This document shows positions 45,819 through 54,768 of a stretch of 64,000 nucleotides of DNA, piece by piece. The position numbers and the translations under genes are program-made. How positions within the stretch are numbered: the stretch's first letter is position 1; each line of letters opens with the position of its first letter. The stretch is from Collinsella sp. TF06-26 (GTDB lineage: Bacteria; Actinomycetota; Coriobacteriia; Coriobacteriales; Coriobacteriaceae), in assembly GCF_002232035.1 (NCBI RefSeq), contig NZ_NKXR01000011.1:1-64000 (forward strand). Direction: 5' to 3'. The notes under the pieces are model-generated. The model was not told where the DNA came from and ran no database searches. It worked only from the letters and a program-made list of their open reading frames with translations.

Positions 45819-46535
45819 ATGGCAGACGCAGAGAGCAACCTCGTTCCCTCCGAAGCAGCCGACCAGGTCGAGGTCGCGCTCGAGGAGCAGGCCGCAGCCG
45901 ACGACGGCATCCTGTACCTCAACGAGTACCAATACGAAAACGACCTCGTCACCGACTTCGCCCGCCTGGTCGCCTCGCCCAGGCGTCGCGGCTCGCTGTA
46001 TGTCGCCGCGGCAATTGCCGCGCTCATCGGCATCGGCATGCTGGTGGCCGGCGGCAACTGGATCAAGTTTGGCGTCGTCTTGATCGTATTCGGCGCCTTT
46101 TTGGCCTGGTGGAGCAAAAACCTGCACCACACCCTCGCCCGCGACTTTATCGACGCCGTTGAGGCCGACGAGTCCATGGGTGGCCGCTATCGCCGCGTCG
46201 CCGCCAACGAGGACGGCCTGATGGTTTGGGGCACGAGCGGCAAGTCGCAGTTCTTCCCGTTTGAAAAGCTCGACCACGTGCTCGACGGCGAGCGCATCTT
46301 TGTGGCCATGTTCGCCGACCAGGGCGTGACGATCCCTAAGGACACCTTTGTCCGCGGCGATGCCGAGCAGTTCGGTCCCTTCCTTAAGGCGCGCATCAAC
46401 AAAAAACTCCGCATCGAGACCAAACGCAAGAAGATGAAGGCAGAAAAGGCCGCTGCCGAAGCAAAACAGGGCGACAAGCCCCAGGAGACCAAGGGCAAGC
46501 AGCGCAAGCAGAAGAAGAGCAAGAAGAAGCGGTAG
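45819..46535 (+). CDS. YcxB-like membrane protein
   Basis: A 238-residue protein with an acidic N terminus, two membrane helices (about 59-78 and 82-96), then a cytoplasmic YcxB-like beta domain (about 100-195) with FPFEKLDHVLDG, and a Lys-rich tail (about 200-238). The basic tail may contact RNA, DNA or the ribosome. The function of the family is unknown. It is divergent from dnaX. Confidence 0.7.
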   Translation: MADAESNLVPSEAADQVEVALEEQAAADDGILYLNEYQYENDLVTDFARLVASPRRRGSLYVAAAIAALIGIGMLVAGGNWIKFGVVLIVFGAFLAWWSKNLHHTLARDFIDAVEADESMGGRYRRVAANEDGLMVWGTSGKSQFFPFEKLDHVLDGERIFVAMFADQGVTIPKDTFVRGDAEQFGPFLKARINKKLRIETKRKKMKAEKAAAEAKQGDKPQETKGKQRKQKKSKKKR

Positions 46536-46563
46536 GCCGGCCGACACCGAAGGCGCCTCGTCC

Positions 46564-46603
46564 CGCGCCCGATTCCGGGCCGGGGCGCCTGGAATCGGGC
46601 GCG
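46564..46603. terminator. GC-rich palindrome between converging genes
   Basis: CGCGCCCGATTCC and its complement form a 13-base perfect stem with a 14-base loop, placed between the stops of two converging genes. There is no T run. It probably works as a bidirectional transcription barrier. Confidence 0.5.
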
Positions 46604-46640
46604 CGTACCGCCAATGGACCCGTTTTGCCTTGCTCTCGAG

Positions 46641-47309
46641 CTATTTCACTTCAAACCTTAAGAGCCTCCGCTCCGGCAGATCGGTCATCTTCATCGTGTA
46701 AGTCCCGGGAAATGCTTTCTCAAAACGGACGGTCTCGTAACCTTCGAAATAGTCGTTGGTGTTCTGCATCATAAATGGGACGAGCAACTCGTTTTCTGCC
46801 CCAACCTCCACGGCAAACGCAGCAGAGCCGCCAAGGACCGGCATGGCTTGCGTTATCAGATCGGTATTGACTACAAAATCATAGTTTGGCGCAGACTCCG
46901 GAACCAGATGCCAAACATACGCTTTGATTCCACCGTCGATATTATCCCTATTTCTGACACGCATCTTTACGGCGATAACGCACGTGATGTCGGCATCCTT
47001 CAGTCTCGTTTTCGTATCCACGGTGCCATATTTTGAATAATCGTCATGTGCTCGTTTGAGATACTCGCGCGGCGTGAGCAACTCTGCCCCGTCTATGCAA
47101 AACGAATACCCATCAGTCACCACATCCTTCGACCCCAGAAACGCTCCATCCATCGAGAGCCATTCGCCCTCCGCGTAATATTTCTCAGGAATGACCGTCC
47201 GGTTCCCGTTAACGACGCTCACCCTCATGCCCGCAAGGCCGGCAGCAGCACAGCAAAAAAGCGCGAGCGCCGATCTTCTCATCCACAGGGTCTTCTTCAT
47301 CGCGCTCAC
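46641..47309 (-). CDS. Membrane-anchored protein at the end of the ABC operon
   Basis: A 222-residue protein with an N-terminal signal-anchor (about 12-30) and an extracytoplasmic beta-rich domain that ends in an immunoglobulin-like pattern (FPGTYTMKMTDLPERRLLRFEVK). The family is not recognised. The GTG at 47309 overlaps the ATPase stop (GTGA). An ATG three codons later (47300) is an alternative. Its place as last gene of secreted protein-permease-permease-ATPase suggests an immunity or accessory role. Codons are more AT-rich than in dnaX. Confidence 0.6.
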   Translation of the reverse strand: MSAMKKTLWMRRSALALFCCAAAGLAGMRVSVVNGNRTVIPEKYYAEGEWLSMDGAFLGSKDVVTDGYSFCIDGAELLTPREYLKRAHDDYSKYGTVDTKTRLKDADITCVIAVKMRVRNRDNIDGGIKAYVWHLVPESAPNYDFVVNTDLITQAMPVLGGSAAFAVEVGAENELLVPFMMQNTNDYFEGYETVRFEKAFPGTYTMKMTDLPERRLLRFEVK

Positions 47310-47950
47310 GACCTTTCCCGAACTTTCACAACGGCACCGTCGCGCATGCAGTAAACCCGATCGGCCAGTTCCTCGAGCACCTCTCCGTCATGGCTGGACA
47401 GAAGGACCTCACGACCCGTTGATGCCGCCATCGCCACAACGCGCTTGAGCATTTCAACGCCCGCTTCGTCGAGGGCATTCGTTGGCTCATCGAGAACAAG
47501 CAGCTTCGGCTTCTCCATAATTGCCGCAGCTATCCCCAGACGCTGCTTCATCCCAAGCGAGTATGCTCGGAACTTCTTTTTTTCGTCTGCATCGAGCCCC
47601 ACGAGCCGCAGGGCAGAGCGAATGTCCTCGGGGGTGGCAACGCCCTTGATCTGAGCGATGAGCTTCAGATTGTCGTAGCCAGACAGATATCCCAAAAAGG
47701 AAGGCGCCTCGATCAACATCCCCAGACTCGGCGGGAACGAGATGTCCGCCCCAAGCCTTTGGCCATCGATAGAGATTTCGCCTTCGGTAGGCTTGATCAA
47801 CCCGCAAACCGCTCGCATGAGCATGGTCTTACCCGAACCGTTTATCCCCTGAAGCCCGACCACAGTCCCAGGGTCAACCTCGATGGACACGTTGCGCAGG
47901 ACATCGTTTTTACCCATGCGCTTCGATACGCCCCTTACGATCACACTCAT
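47306..47950 (-). CDS. ABC transporter ATPase
   Basis: A 214-residue ATPase subunit. Walker A is QGINGSGKT, the signature is YSLGMKQRLGIA, Walker B is LLVLDEPTNALDE and the H-loop is LSSHDG. It resembles the bacitracin/lantibiotic-immunity subgroup of ATPases. The ATG overlaps the stop of the second permease gene, and its own stop overlaps the next gene, so the whole operon is translationally coupled. Confidence 0.92.
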   Translation of the reverse strand: MSVIVRGVSKRMGKNDVLRNVSIEVDPGTVVGLQGINGSGKTMLMRAVCGLIKPTEGEISIDGQRLGADISFPPSLGMLIEAPSFLGYLSGYDNLKLIAQIKGVATPEDIRSALRLVGLDADEKKKFRAYSLGMKQRLGIAAAIMEKPKLLVLDEPTNALDEAGVEMLKRVVAMAASTGREVLLSSHDGEVLEELADRVYCMRDGAVVKVRERS

Positions 47951-48783
47951 ATCTTGTCCCCCTTTTCTATAAGGTCGGCCCTTCGAAACCACAGTCCACC
48001 CAACGATAGGCATAACGACATAATCACAATTGAAAACAAGCCACTCGAGCCCGCCGCGATTCCATCTTTGACAATTCCGCCCCAGCGCAACAGCATCAAG
48101 GCGTTACCCAATAGCGCCCAATGTCGTGCATATGCCGAGCAGATCAGGTAGCTCATTAAAACCACAAACGAGACTGACGACCCAAGCACAAACCCAACCG
48201 CTGCCTGCGCAAACGCAAGCGCCTCAAAAGCAAATAAGAGACCTATGAAAAACGGCAGCGCATCTGCCTCGGCAGCTTTGAGAAACCACGGCGCCAAATT
48301 AGCCAGTTGAAGCGACTCACCATGAATGACCGCGCTGAACGAGGAGCTCACCACCAAGCTCCAAATCACAACAGAGCAAACCACCACGAGCAGTGAAAAT
48401 GCCGTTACTGCCGCCACCAAGATAAAACGCGAGACCCACCAAAGGGTTCTTGCCCGGCATCGAACAAGCGCTTGCAAACCAAACCCGTGCAACGATTCGG
48501 TCGGATAGTCGAGTGTTGTATAGAGAATAAGCAGAATGAGAAATAGCCATCCTAGCGGAGGCACAAACATGACCCCGGGCCTAGGCTCAAACGGAGCAGA
48601 TCCGGCAAACACGAGCGCAAGATTATCCGCAAACCCCAAGGTATCCGTTCTAACCCCATACACAGAAGACAATCCGTAGGCGTACACCAAGTTCGCAACG
48701 GTCACTGCCGCAATTGCAATAAAAGTGATGATGTTCTTCTTCAAAACGGTCCTCAGGTCCGCGGCGACCAGCCTAAACAGCAT
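47947..48783 (-). CDS. ABC transporter permease (second)
   Basis: A 278-residue membrane protein with about six to seven hydrophobic segments and no soluble domain. It has GAGGTGG upstream and its ATG overlaps the stop of the first permease gene. Its partner is the ATPase downstream. Together with the first permease it forms a two-permease exporter as seen in bacteriocin-immunity-type systems. Confidence 0.82.
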   Translation of the reverse strand: MLFRLVAADLRTVLKKNIITFIAIAAVTVANLVYAYGLSSVYGVRTDTLGFADNLALVFAGSAPFEPRPGVMFVPPLGWLFLILLILYTTLDYPTESLHGFGLQALVRCRARTLWWVSRFILVAAVTAFSLLVVVCSVVIWSLVVSSSFSAVIHGESLQLANLAPWFLKAAEADALPFFIGLLFAFEALAFAQAAVGFVLGSSVSFVVLMSYLICSAYARHWALLGNALMLLRWGGIVKDGIAAGSSGLFSIVIMSLCLSLGGLWFRRADLIEKGDKI

Positions 48784-49664
48784 CAGACCACCTCGCGTCT
48801 TTTCCACGCCCCAGAAAAAGCCAACGAAGCAAGGGTCAATAATATGATTTCCGCAAAACCGGCTCGAATGTCTGGCCAGTTATTCAGCGATTCCGACCTG
48901 ATGCTGTTGAGGATATTGCAGTTAAACCCCACACAAGCCATTACGCCGAAGATCCAGCCATTTGCAAAATGCCACGCAACCATTAGCAGATACGGGACAA
49001 TTATCGCTTTGATTCTGCTACGAAACAAAATTGAGAAGCCAGTTACAGCCATGGATAAAGTCCCGAGCGTGACAGCATCGAACAGCGTGTATGCGAGCAC
49101 ATATGACAAAGGATGCGAATAAAATAGACCGGAGAAGTAGCTATGCAGGTAAAGTCCTACGTAAGTCGACTCATCGACCCGAGGAAGATACGCAGGAAAA
49201 AGCATCGAGACGATCAGGAAATTGACGAGCAGAGGAATGGCAGTCACTGTAAACGCGGAGAGGAAAGCAGACAGCATCTTTACGTTCACGTACGCCTTTC
49301 TGGAAACGCGCGTGCATATCTGCATGTCATAACCACTCAAACGCTCAAAGAGACACGACCAAGATCCAGCCAACATTGCAAGCAGGGGCAGTGCATAGAA
49401 AAACACCGACGCAGACAGTGGCGCGTTCGCGCTCACAACAATCCAGTTACCGAAGCTGCTTTCACGTGTTTGACCGAGATAATTTTCGGCTTGCACGCCA
49501 ACGCCGTAACCAAAAGAAAGAAGGTTGTGGCGCTCTTTTTCCAAATTTGCCCACGGCTCCAGCGCGGCAGCTATTGCAACTGCGACCGCAATCAAGAGAG
49601 CAAGGATAAAAGCTGGACGTCTAATCGTTTTCGACAGTTCGTATCTTGCGAGCTTTTGGTTCAT
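48783..49664 (-). CDS. ABC transporter permease (first)
   Basis: A 293-residue membrane protein. One membrane helix near the N terminus (about 17-37) is followed by a loop of about 60 residues, probably outside, and then five more hydrophobic segments. The start is well supported by GGAGGAGG. The loop between the first two helices may bind the transported molecule. It lies 54 bases after the secreted protein gene, its probable substrate or partner. Confidence 0.82.
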   Translation of the reverse strand: MNQKLARYELSKTIRRPAFILALLIAVAVAIAAALEPWANLEKERHNLLSFGYGVGVQAENYLGQTRESSFGNWIVVSANAPLSASVFFYALPLLAMLAGSWSCLFERLSGYDMQICTRVSRKAYVNVKMLSAFLSAFTVTAIPLLVNFLIVSMLFPAYLPRVDESTYVGLYLHSYFSGLFYSHPLSYVLAYTLFDAVTLGTLSMAVTGFSILFRSRIKAIIVPYLLMVAWHFANGWIFGVMACVGFNCNILNSIRSESLNNWPDIRAGFAEIILLTLASLAFSGAWKRREVV

Positions 49665-49718
49665 ACGTCCTCCTCCCCCTTCCGACCCAGAAAGCCGGAA
49701 GGGAGCCATTTCAAACAA

Positions 49719-50231
49719 CTATGCGGGAAGCTTGTGGAAATGCCCGACGCAGTCGGGGCTCCATACACCAATAACAGTGCCGTAGCCAGACTCCGCCCAT
49801 GCAGTCAGTCGCGCCGCAGATCGCCCGTTCTCACGGACGAGGTTATACATTTCCCACTGTCCCTTGTGATTCGAACGATACGTTCCCTGAGTACAATTCA
49901 TGCTGCCGCTACCGCTTGTGTTATACGCACCGTCTGTATATAACCGAAGCGGATTTCCCGTATGGCCCTGGATATCCAGATAGAGCGATGAGGAATCATC
50001 CTTTTGACGGTAGCCAGTTGCACTCGTCCCGGCACATTGAAAACTAAATGCCTTATCGGCATTGTTCGTACAGGTCGTAATTCCCGTATCGGCGTTTTGA
50101 GTAATGCTGGAAACCTGAGAGGTGTCAAACTCCTCTTGTGCAAACGATGCAGCGGGAACCCCTAGGGACAGACCAGCTGCAATCACCAAGCCGACTCCGA
50201 TTCGAGCAATAGCGCTCCTTGGCTTAATCAT
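49719..50231 (-). CDS. Secreted small protein of the ABC operon, C-terminal GVWSPD motif
   Basis: A 170-residue protein with a clear Sec signal peptide (about 1-32, cleavage near ASFAQ-EE). The mature part is about 138 residues with cysteines in NADTGITTCTNN, FQCAG, MNCTQG and PDCVG, so two disulfides are possible. It ends GVWSPDCVGHFHKLPA. I do not recognise a named family with confidence; short secreted proteins with a C-terminal WSPD motif are found next to ABC transporters in Gram-positive bacteria. The ATG follows GGAGAAGG; it is the first gene of the transporter operon. A bacteriocin or signalling role is inferred from context only. Confidence 0.68.
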   Translation of the reverse strand: MIKPRSAIARIGVGLVIAAGLSLGVPAASFAQEEFDTSQVSSITQNADTGITTCTNNADKAFSFQCAGTSATGYRQKDDSSSLYLDIQGHTGNPLRLYTDGAYNTSGSGSMNCTQGTYRSNHKGQWEMYNLVRENGRSAARLTAWAESGYGTVIGVWSPDCVGHFHKLPA

Positions 50232-50305
50232 GGCCTTCTCCAATCAAAAGCGGTTAACAATGCGTCGACGCACGGCAACCTTCGCATGAATAGAGAAAGA
50301 TGTCT

Positions 50306-50355
50306 GTAAACACCCGCTATTGAGTTGATTGCTCAGGCGTTTACACGTTGTTTAC
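50306..50355 (-). promoter_or_regulatory. Repeated GTAAAC half-sites upstream of the secreted protein gene
   Basis: One GTAAAC (50306-50311) and two GTTTAC (50339-50344, 50350-50355) hexamers stand in the gap between the regulator stop and the secreted protein gene, the last two overlapping the regulator stop. The first and second form an inverted repeat. They are candidate LuxR-type binding sites. Confidence 0.3.
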
Positions 50356-52476
50356 CTGCGATAACAATAAAATTAGCTCCGCCTTATTCTTGATCTTCAA
50401 CTGGCGGTAAGATGCAGACCGCAGCGCTTGCACCGTAGATGCAGCGTAACCGACATCCTCCGCAATGGCCTTTGTCGTTGCCCCCTCTGCCGTCATCAGC
50501 AAAATTTGCGACTGAACATCAGAAAGGGAGCGCGACGTAAGCAGGGCCAGCTGGCGCACGCGGGCCGTTTCGGTGGACCCGTTCGCCCGGTACTCCAAGA
50601 CGGCCTTCTCGTCCTCAACCGAGCGGGCGAGCGCGATGTGCGTAACGAACATGGGCACAGACCAGCAAACAATCACCGTTGCCACGACGACATTGACAGC
50701 CGAACTTTGCCCCAACAACGACGCGAGGAACAACGGCTCGAAAACCGTCAGATCCTGCACCATATTGAGCAAGACAGCCCAAACAGGAGCCGTCGCCCCG
50801 AAGCAAAGCATCCATATCCCAAGCATTTTGCGCTGCGGACAGCTTCGCATCACTATATATGTGAGCAGCACCCCCGTCAGCACCGCAAGTCCATGGATTC
50901 GCCCCCTAGCGACCGCATAGATTAAGGCAACCATGCCCATTGACACCAACGGCACGATAGCCCGAGCATGGGCATGCACCTTAAACGGACGCAGCCCAAC
51001 AGCGAGCGAAGCCGTAGACGCCACGCCGCAAAACAGGACCGGCACAGCCATCAACGGAACGCGTATGCACATCAATGCCGCGATATAGATAAAAGACCAT
51101 TCCACAGCAGATAGCACCGCCCATACGTACGGGCTTCCGAGCCAAATCGCTTCACCCGCTCTATCCAGCGCAGCGCCACGATTCGCTTTTCCACCCGCGT
51201 AGCGTAGCGACAGAAGCAGTCCGAGACCCAATGCGTAGCTTAAGAGGGAAAAGGCGACAGCCCGCGAAACACCGGACCCCCAATCGCTATCCGCCATTAC
51301 CAAGGGCCCCGCCGCAAGGAGGATAAAGAATAATGTGAGCAGGTATCGAAACAGCCGGCGCGTTCGAGCTGATGCCACTATATCGTCAGCATGCCGCTGC
51401 GGTAGCTCATGCCCTACAGTATCGCCCTCACCCGCAAACAGCGCCACGAGCTCGCGTGAGCCCGCAACCGACGCCTTCCCGTATGCTCGGTGAAGCGTTG
51501 TTCTCACCGTCGATGGCTTCGTATCCGTCTCCTTGGCAATTTCCGCCGGCGTTTTCCCTTTGAGCAGCAGTCGAACAAACTGCTCTTCTCTAGGCGACAG
51601 GGCAGGGGAAAACACCCCCGCATCGAATGTGTCGGACGCACAGGCGATATCCGAATTGTTGTCCCGTTTCCCCCTTAGCAACATGCATACGAAGGCAGCA
51701 GCGATAACGGACCCCATCGCCAGCAATGCAATGACCACGGCATCGCTTGCGAAGTATGCCGCCTCAACAGCCGGAATAAGACCAATAGGAACTGCTACGA
51801 GCACAGAACAGGCAAACACGTCGCGCCGCCCATGGCCAAAGGCACGAGGGCGGCAAAACGGCGGGGCCACAGTCAATGCGAGATAGACCAACGGAATTAA
51901 AAGCGCAAGGCCAATTGACGCGGCCGTTACAGGGGGCATCCCCCATGGCTCGGGAACGACTCTCCATGAAACTCGACAGCAAAACAGCAGGCAAGACATG
52001 ACGGCTATTGTTTCTGTAAAAATCGCGTCCTGCGGGTGACGAGTTTCCCTTTCGTCAGTCCGTGTCGACCTCTGCGTCAAAGGAGAGTCCGCCGTGCCCC
52101 AAATAACATATGAGAGAAGCAGCGACCCAACAAAGCACGAGACACACGAAACGCCATGTAACAACCAAATCGGTGCAAACACGATTGGAATAGAGTCTCC
52201 GCGAGCATAGAAAGCCAGGTCGGCCCATTCGGGAACCGTTGCAATAACACCAAGGAAAACACCGATGGCACCGAGATGCCTCGGCCTTCTCATTCCCCCC
52301 TTGCATAGCGCAGCACCATGAACAAACGCCGCGAGGCATGCGCCCAGGATAACGAGCCAGGTCATTGCACCTGACGCTAGGCCGATTGAAGATGAAAACC
52401 GGTGATAAGGGGTGACCGCCATTACGACAAGCGCAATGGCGCAGGCAAATGTAGCAGAACGGCGGGAAAAGAGCAT
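50341..52476 (-). CDS. Membrane regulator with two LuxR-type HTH domains
   Basis: A 711-residue protein. Residues 1-270 hold about seven membrane helices; a LuxR HTH follows at about 289-348 (LSPREEQFVRLLLKGKTPAEIA ... STVRTTLHRAYGK). Then residues 370-640 hold a second set of membrane helices, and a second LuxR HTH ends the protein at about 652-711 (LSDVQSQILLMTAEGATTKAIA ... STVQALRSASYRQ). Single seven-helix/LuxR proteins are common in Coriobacteriia; a head-to-tail double is unusual. GGAGG precedes the ATG. It lies upstream of the secreted protein-ABC operon on the same strand and probably controls it. Confidence 0.82.
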   Translation of the reverse strand: MLFSRRSATFACAIALVVMAVTPYHRFSSSIGLASGAMTWLVILGACLAAFVHGAALCKGGMRRPRHLGAIGVFLGVIATVPEWADLAFYARGDSIPIVFAPIWLLHGVSCVSCFVGSLLLSYVIWGTADSPLTQRSTRTDERETRHPQDAIFTETIAVMSCLLFCCRVSWRVVPEPWGMPPVTAASIGLALLIPLVYLALTVAPPFCRPRAFGHGRRDVFACSVLVAVPIGLIPAVEAAYFASDAVVIALLAMGSVIAAAFVCMLLRGKRDNNSDIACASDTFDAGVFSPALSPREEQFVRLLLKGKTPAEIAKETDTKPSTVRTTLHRAYGKASVAGSRELVALFAGEGDTVGHELPQRHADDIVASARTRRLFRYLLTLFFILLAAGPLVMADSDWGSGVSRAVAFSLLSYALGLGLLLSLRYAGGKANRGAALDRAGEAIWLGSPYVWAVLSAVEWSFIYIAALMCIRVPLMAVPVLFCGVASTASLAVGLRPFKVHAHARAIVPLVSMGMVALIYAVARGRIHGLAVLTGVLLTYIVMRSCPQRKMLGIWMLCFGATAPVWAVLLNMVQDLTVFEPLFLASLLGQSSAVNVVVATVIVCWSVPMFVTHIALARSVEDEKAVLEYRANGSTETARVRQLALLTSRSLSDVQSQILLMTAEGATTKAIAEDVGYAASTVQALRSASYRQLKIKNKAELILLLSQVNNV

Positions 52477-52914
52477 ACGGCCTCCATAGCGTGTCATTAT
52501 ATCGCTCGAGCCGCTCGTTTATCTCTGTTCTCACACCAGCCAGCATCAATGATTCAGGCGAACTCCAATCCGCGCCAGATCACGGTCCGGCTTTTGTTCG
52601 CAGTCCCCACATCAAAGCGGGATGCGGTTTCCTTTTGGACGCCGATTCGGAAAGTCCGTCCCGTTCCAGGCCAATATTCTGGGATGCAGTTTCCACAGCC
52701 CACCCCAATCGGAAAGCGCATCCCATTATTTGGCTGAAAACTGGGATGCGCTTTCCGGACGCGTCGAAACGGAGTCGGATCGATCGGATCACCTCGTCCC
52801 CGTTTCCTCGCCATCTTCCTGAGCGTGCTACACTAGCAGCATCTATGCCACCGCGAACGGCTCGGCCCCGCGCCCGCCGCTCGCAAACGAACTTTAAACG
52901 CACGAGGGTTGGCC
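52477..52914. other. Divergent intergenic region between the LuxR-type regulator and the kinase cluster
   Basis: About 440 bases. The middle third is filled by array copy 2. The remaining 110 bases up to the kinase gene hold no clear promoter by eye, although the main kinase/cell-wall operon must start here. Confidence 0.5.
52619..52756. repeat. Alternating 14-base motif array, copy 2 (five units)
   Basis: Units start at 52619 (forward, GGGATGCGGTTTCC), 52649 (reverse, GGAAAGTCCGTCCC), 52681 (forward, GGGATGCAGTTTCC), 52711 (reverse, GGAAAGCGCATCCC) and 52743 (forward, GGGATGCGCTTTCC). Steps are 30, 32, 30 and 32. It lies in a divergent promoter region and has no bounding inverted repeat, unlike copy 1. 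Confidence 0.92.
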
Positions 52915-54768
52915 ATGCCGCTTTTCTCGCAACATACCGCCCGGTTCTCGCCGGACGTTCCTTTGGAGGGCACCAGCTCTCGCGAGCTGCTCAAGCGGTA
53001 CCAGCCGCTCGAGACACTTGCGACCGGCGGTTTTGGCTCCATCGAGATCTGCCGCGACACGCACCTGCGCCGCCGCGTCGCCATTAAACGCATCCCCCTT
53101 ATCAACGGTGCCGGCATGCCCGCTAGCGACATCATGGATGTCCTGCGCGAGGCGCACACTGCCGCCATGCTTCAACATCCCAACATCGTGCAGGTCATCG
53201 ACTTTACGCATGACACCGCCTATGCCTACCTGGTCATGGAGTATGTCGATGGCATGTCACTTGCCGAGTTTTTGCATCGCGTGGACGGCCACTCGCTCAC
53301 CTTTGACGAGGCCGCGGCCATTGCCGATGCCCTGGGCCAGGCGCTCACCTTCGCCCATAGCAATGGCGTACTCCACCTGGACATTAAGCCCGCCAACGTG
53401 CTCATCGACCACTCGGGCAATGTAAAGCTCACCGACTTTGGCATGGCGCGACTGTCGTCCGCCGGTGGCTTTGGCGGCTCGCGCGGCGGCACCATCGGCT
53501 ACATGCCGCCCGAGCAGCTCGATATCGAGACCGGCACGGTCGACGAACGCGCCGATGTCTTTGCCCTTGCCTGCGTTATCTATGAGGGCTTGTGCGGCAG
53601 CGCTCCCTTTATGGCGGCCACGCCCGCCGACTCGCTCGACCGCATCATCGGCGGCGCCACCTATCCCAGCGAGCTGATACCACACTTTCCCCCGGGAGCC
53701 GAGGCCGCGCTCATGAGCGCGCTCTCCCCCATGCCGCAGGACCGCCCCAACAGCATCGAGGCATTTTGCGACCAACTCCTTGCCGGTCTGGGCAGCGTGC
53801 GCGAGGGCCGTCGCAGTCTGGAGCAAATGGTTGGCGAGCTTTCGGATGACGAGCAAGAGCTCGACGATATCGAGCCGTCGTACTACGAGGACGACGCCAT
53901 CGAGGTCGACCCCGCGCTCGGCTGGGCGGGCACGCGCTGGAGCCATGCGCGCGACTACACCATGCACGCTATCTCGGCGCTAACGTGCGGCACCTTTAGC
54001 TTTTTGCTGATGCAAACGGCCGGGGTCGCGGCGCTTCCCGGCCTGGTCATTGCGGCCATCGCGATCGGAGCGGCGGCTGGCCTGGCCCCCCAGATTGGCT
54101 CGGCCATCTCGGCTGTGGGCTTTTTGGTGCTCATGGCCAACGCCACCATGCAGGCGCAGGGCATCCTGTCGATGTTGCCCGTCGCGGTGATCTTTGCCGC
54201 CGCCATGTCCGGTTGGTGGATCGCCTGGGGTCGCACCGAGGCTGCCGCGAGCGCCGCACTCACCTGCGCGCTTGCGCTTGGCTGTCTGACCGGCAATACC
54301 TTCCTGGCAGCTGGGGTCACCGCCGGCGTCGCGTCATTTTGGCTCGGCCCGGCAAGCGCCGCCGCGGCAACGGGCATGGGCGCACTTTTTGCCCGTCTGG
54401 CCACGGTCGCGCTTTCAGCCGGAGGCGTGCTGGGGCTCGGTAACGTTGCCGCAGCGCTGGGAGACCCACTCCTTTGGGCTGCCTTTGTGCTGGTAGCGGC
54501 AACTGCCGCGGCGTCATCTGCGCTGCTCAACGCCCATGCCAAGCGTGCCGATCAGGGCTCAAACCTTGCCGTAATCGCCGCCATCGCTGTCGCCGGCATC
54601 GGCTGCGCAGCGGCGTCCTGTCTTGCACACCATATGGAAATTGCCAGCCTTGCAGCCGCGGTCGTCGCCAAGGCGGCGGTTGCGGGAACCCTATCCTCTA
54701 TAATCGTTGGGATATGCCTATATTTGCTCGGATACCAAAGAACCTATACGGAGAGTGATCTTTCGTGA
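52915..54768 (+). CDS. Membrane Ser/Thr protein kinase, first gene of the cell-wall cluster
   Basis: A 617-residue kinase. The Hanks-type domain (about 28-290) has glycine loop LATGGFGSIE, catalytic lysine in VAIKRIPL, and DFG in LTDFGMARL. The catalytic loop reads HLDIKPANV, with Leu in place of the Arg of HRD, so it is a non-RD kinase, probably active without activation-loop phosphorylation. The C-terminal part (about 355-610) has many Ala-rich membrane helices and no PASTA repeats. It occupies the position of pknA in related clusters. Its stop overlaps the fhaA GTG start (GTGA). The ATG follows GAGGG. Confidence 0.88.
   Translation: MPLFSQHTARFSPDVPLEGTSSRELLKRYQPLETLATGGFGSIEICRDTHLRRRVAIKRIPLINGAGMPASDIMDVLREAHTAAMLQHPNIVQVIDFTHDTAYAYLVMEYVDGMSLAEFLHRVDGHSLTFDEAAAIADALGQALTFAHSNGVLHLDIKPANVLIDHSGNVKLTDFGMARLSSAGGFGGSRGGTIGYMPPEQLDIETGTVDERADVFALACVIYEGLCGSAPFMAATPADSLDRIIGGATYPSELIPHFPPGAEAALMSALSPMPQDRPNSIEAFCDQLLAGLGSVREGRRSLEQMVGELSDDEQELDDIEPSYYEDDAIEVDPALGWAGTRWSHARDYTMHAISALTCGTFSFLLMQTAGVAALPGLVIAAIAIGAAAGLAPQIGSAISAVGFLVLMANATMQAQGILSMLPVAVIFAAAMSGWWIAWGRTEAAASAALTCALALGCLTGNTFLAAGVTAGVASFWLGPASAAAATGMGALFARLATVALSAGGVLGLGNVAAALGDPLLWAAFVLVAATAAASSALLNAHAKRADQGSNLAVIAAIAVAGIGCAAASCLAHHMEIASLAAAVVAKAAVAGTLSSIIVGICLYLLGYQRTYTESDLS

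Noticed and set aside
49719-50231. Lactococcin 972-type bacteriocin
   Set aside because: Size, signal peptide and an ABC transporter next door fit loosely, but the sequence pattern of that family (short, Trp/Tyr-rich, without cysteine pairs) is not present.
52619-52756. CRISPR array
   Set aside because: The units alternate in orientation, are only 14 bases long and have 16/18-base spacers. No cas gene is in the window.
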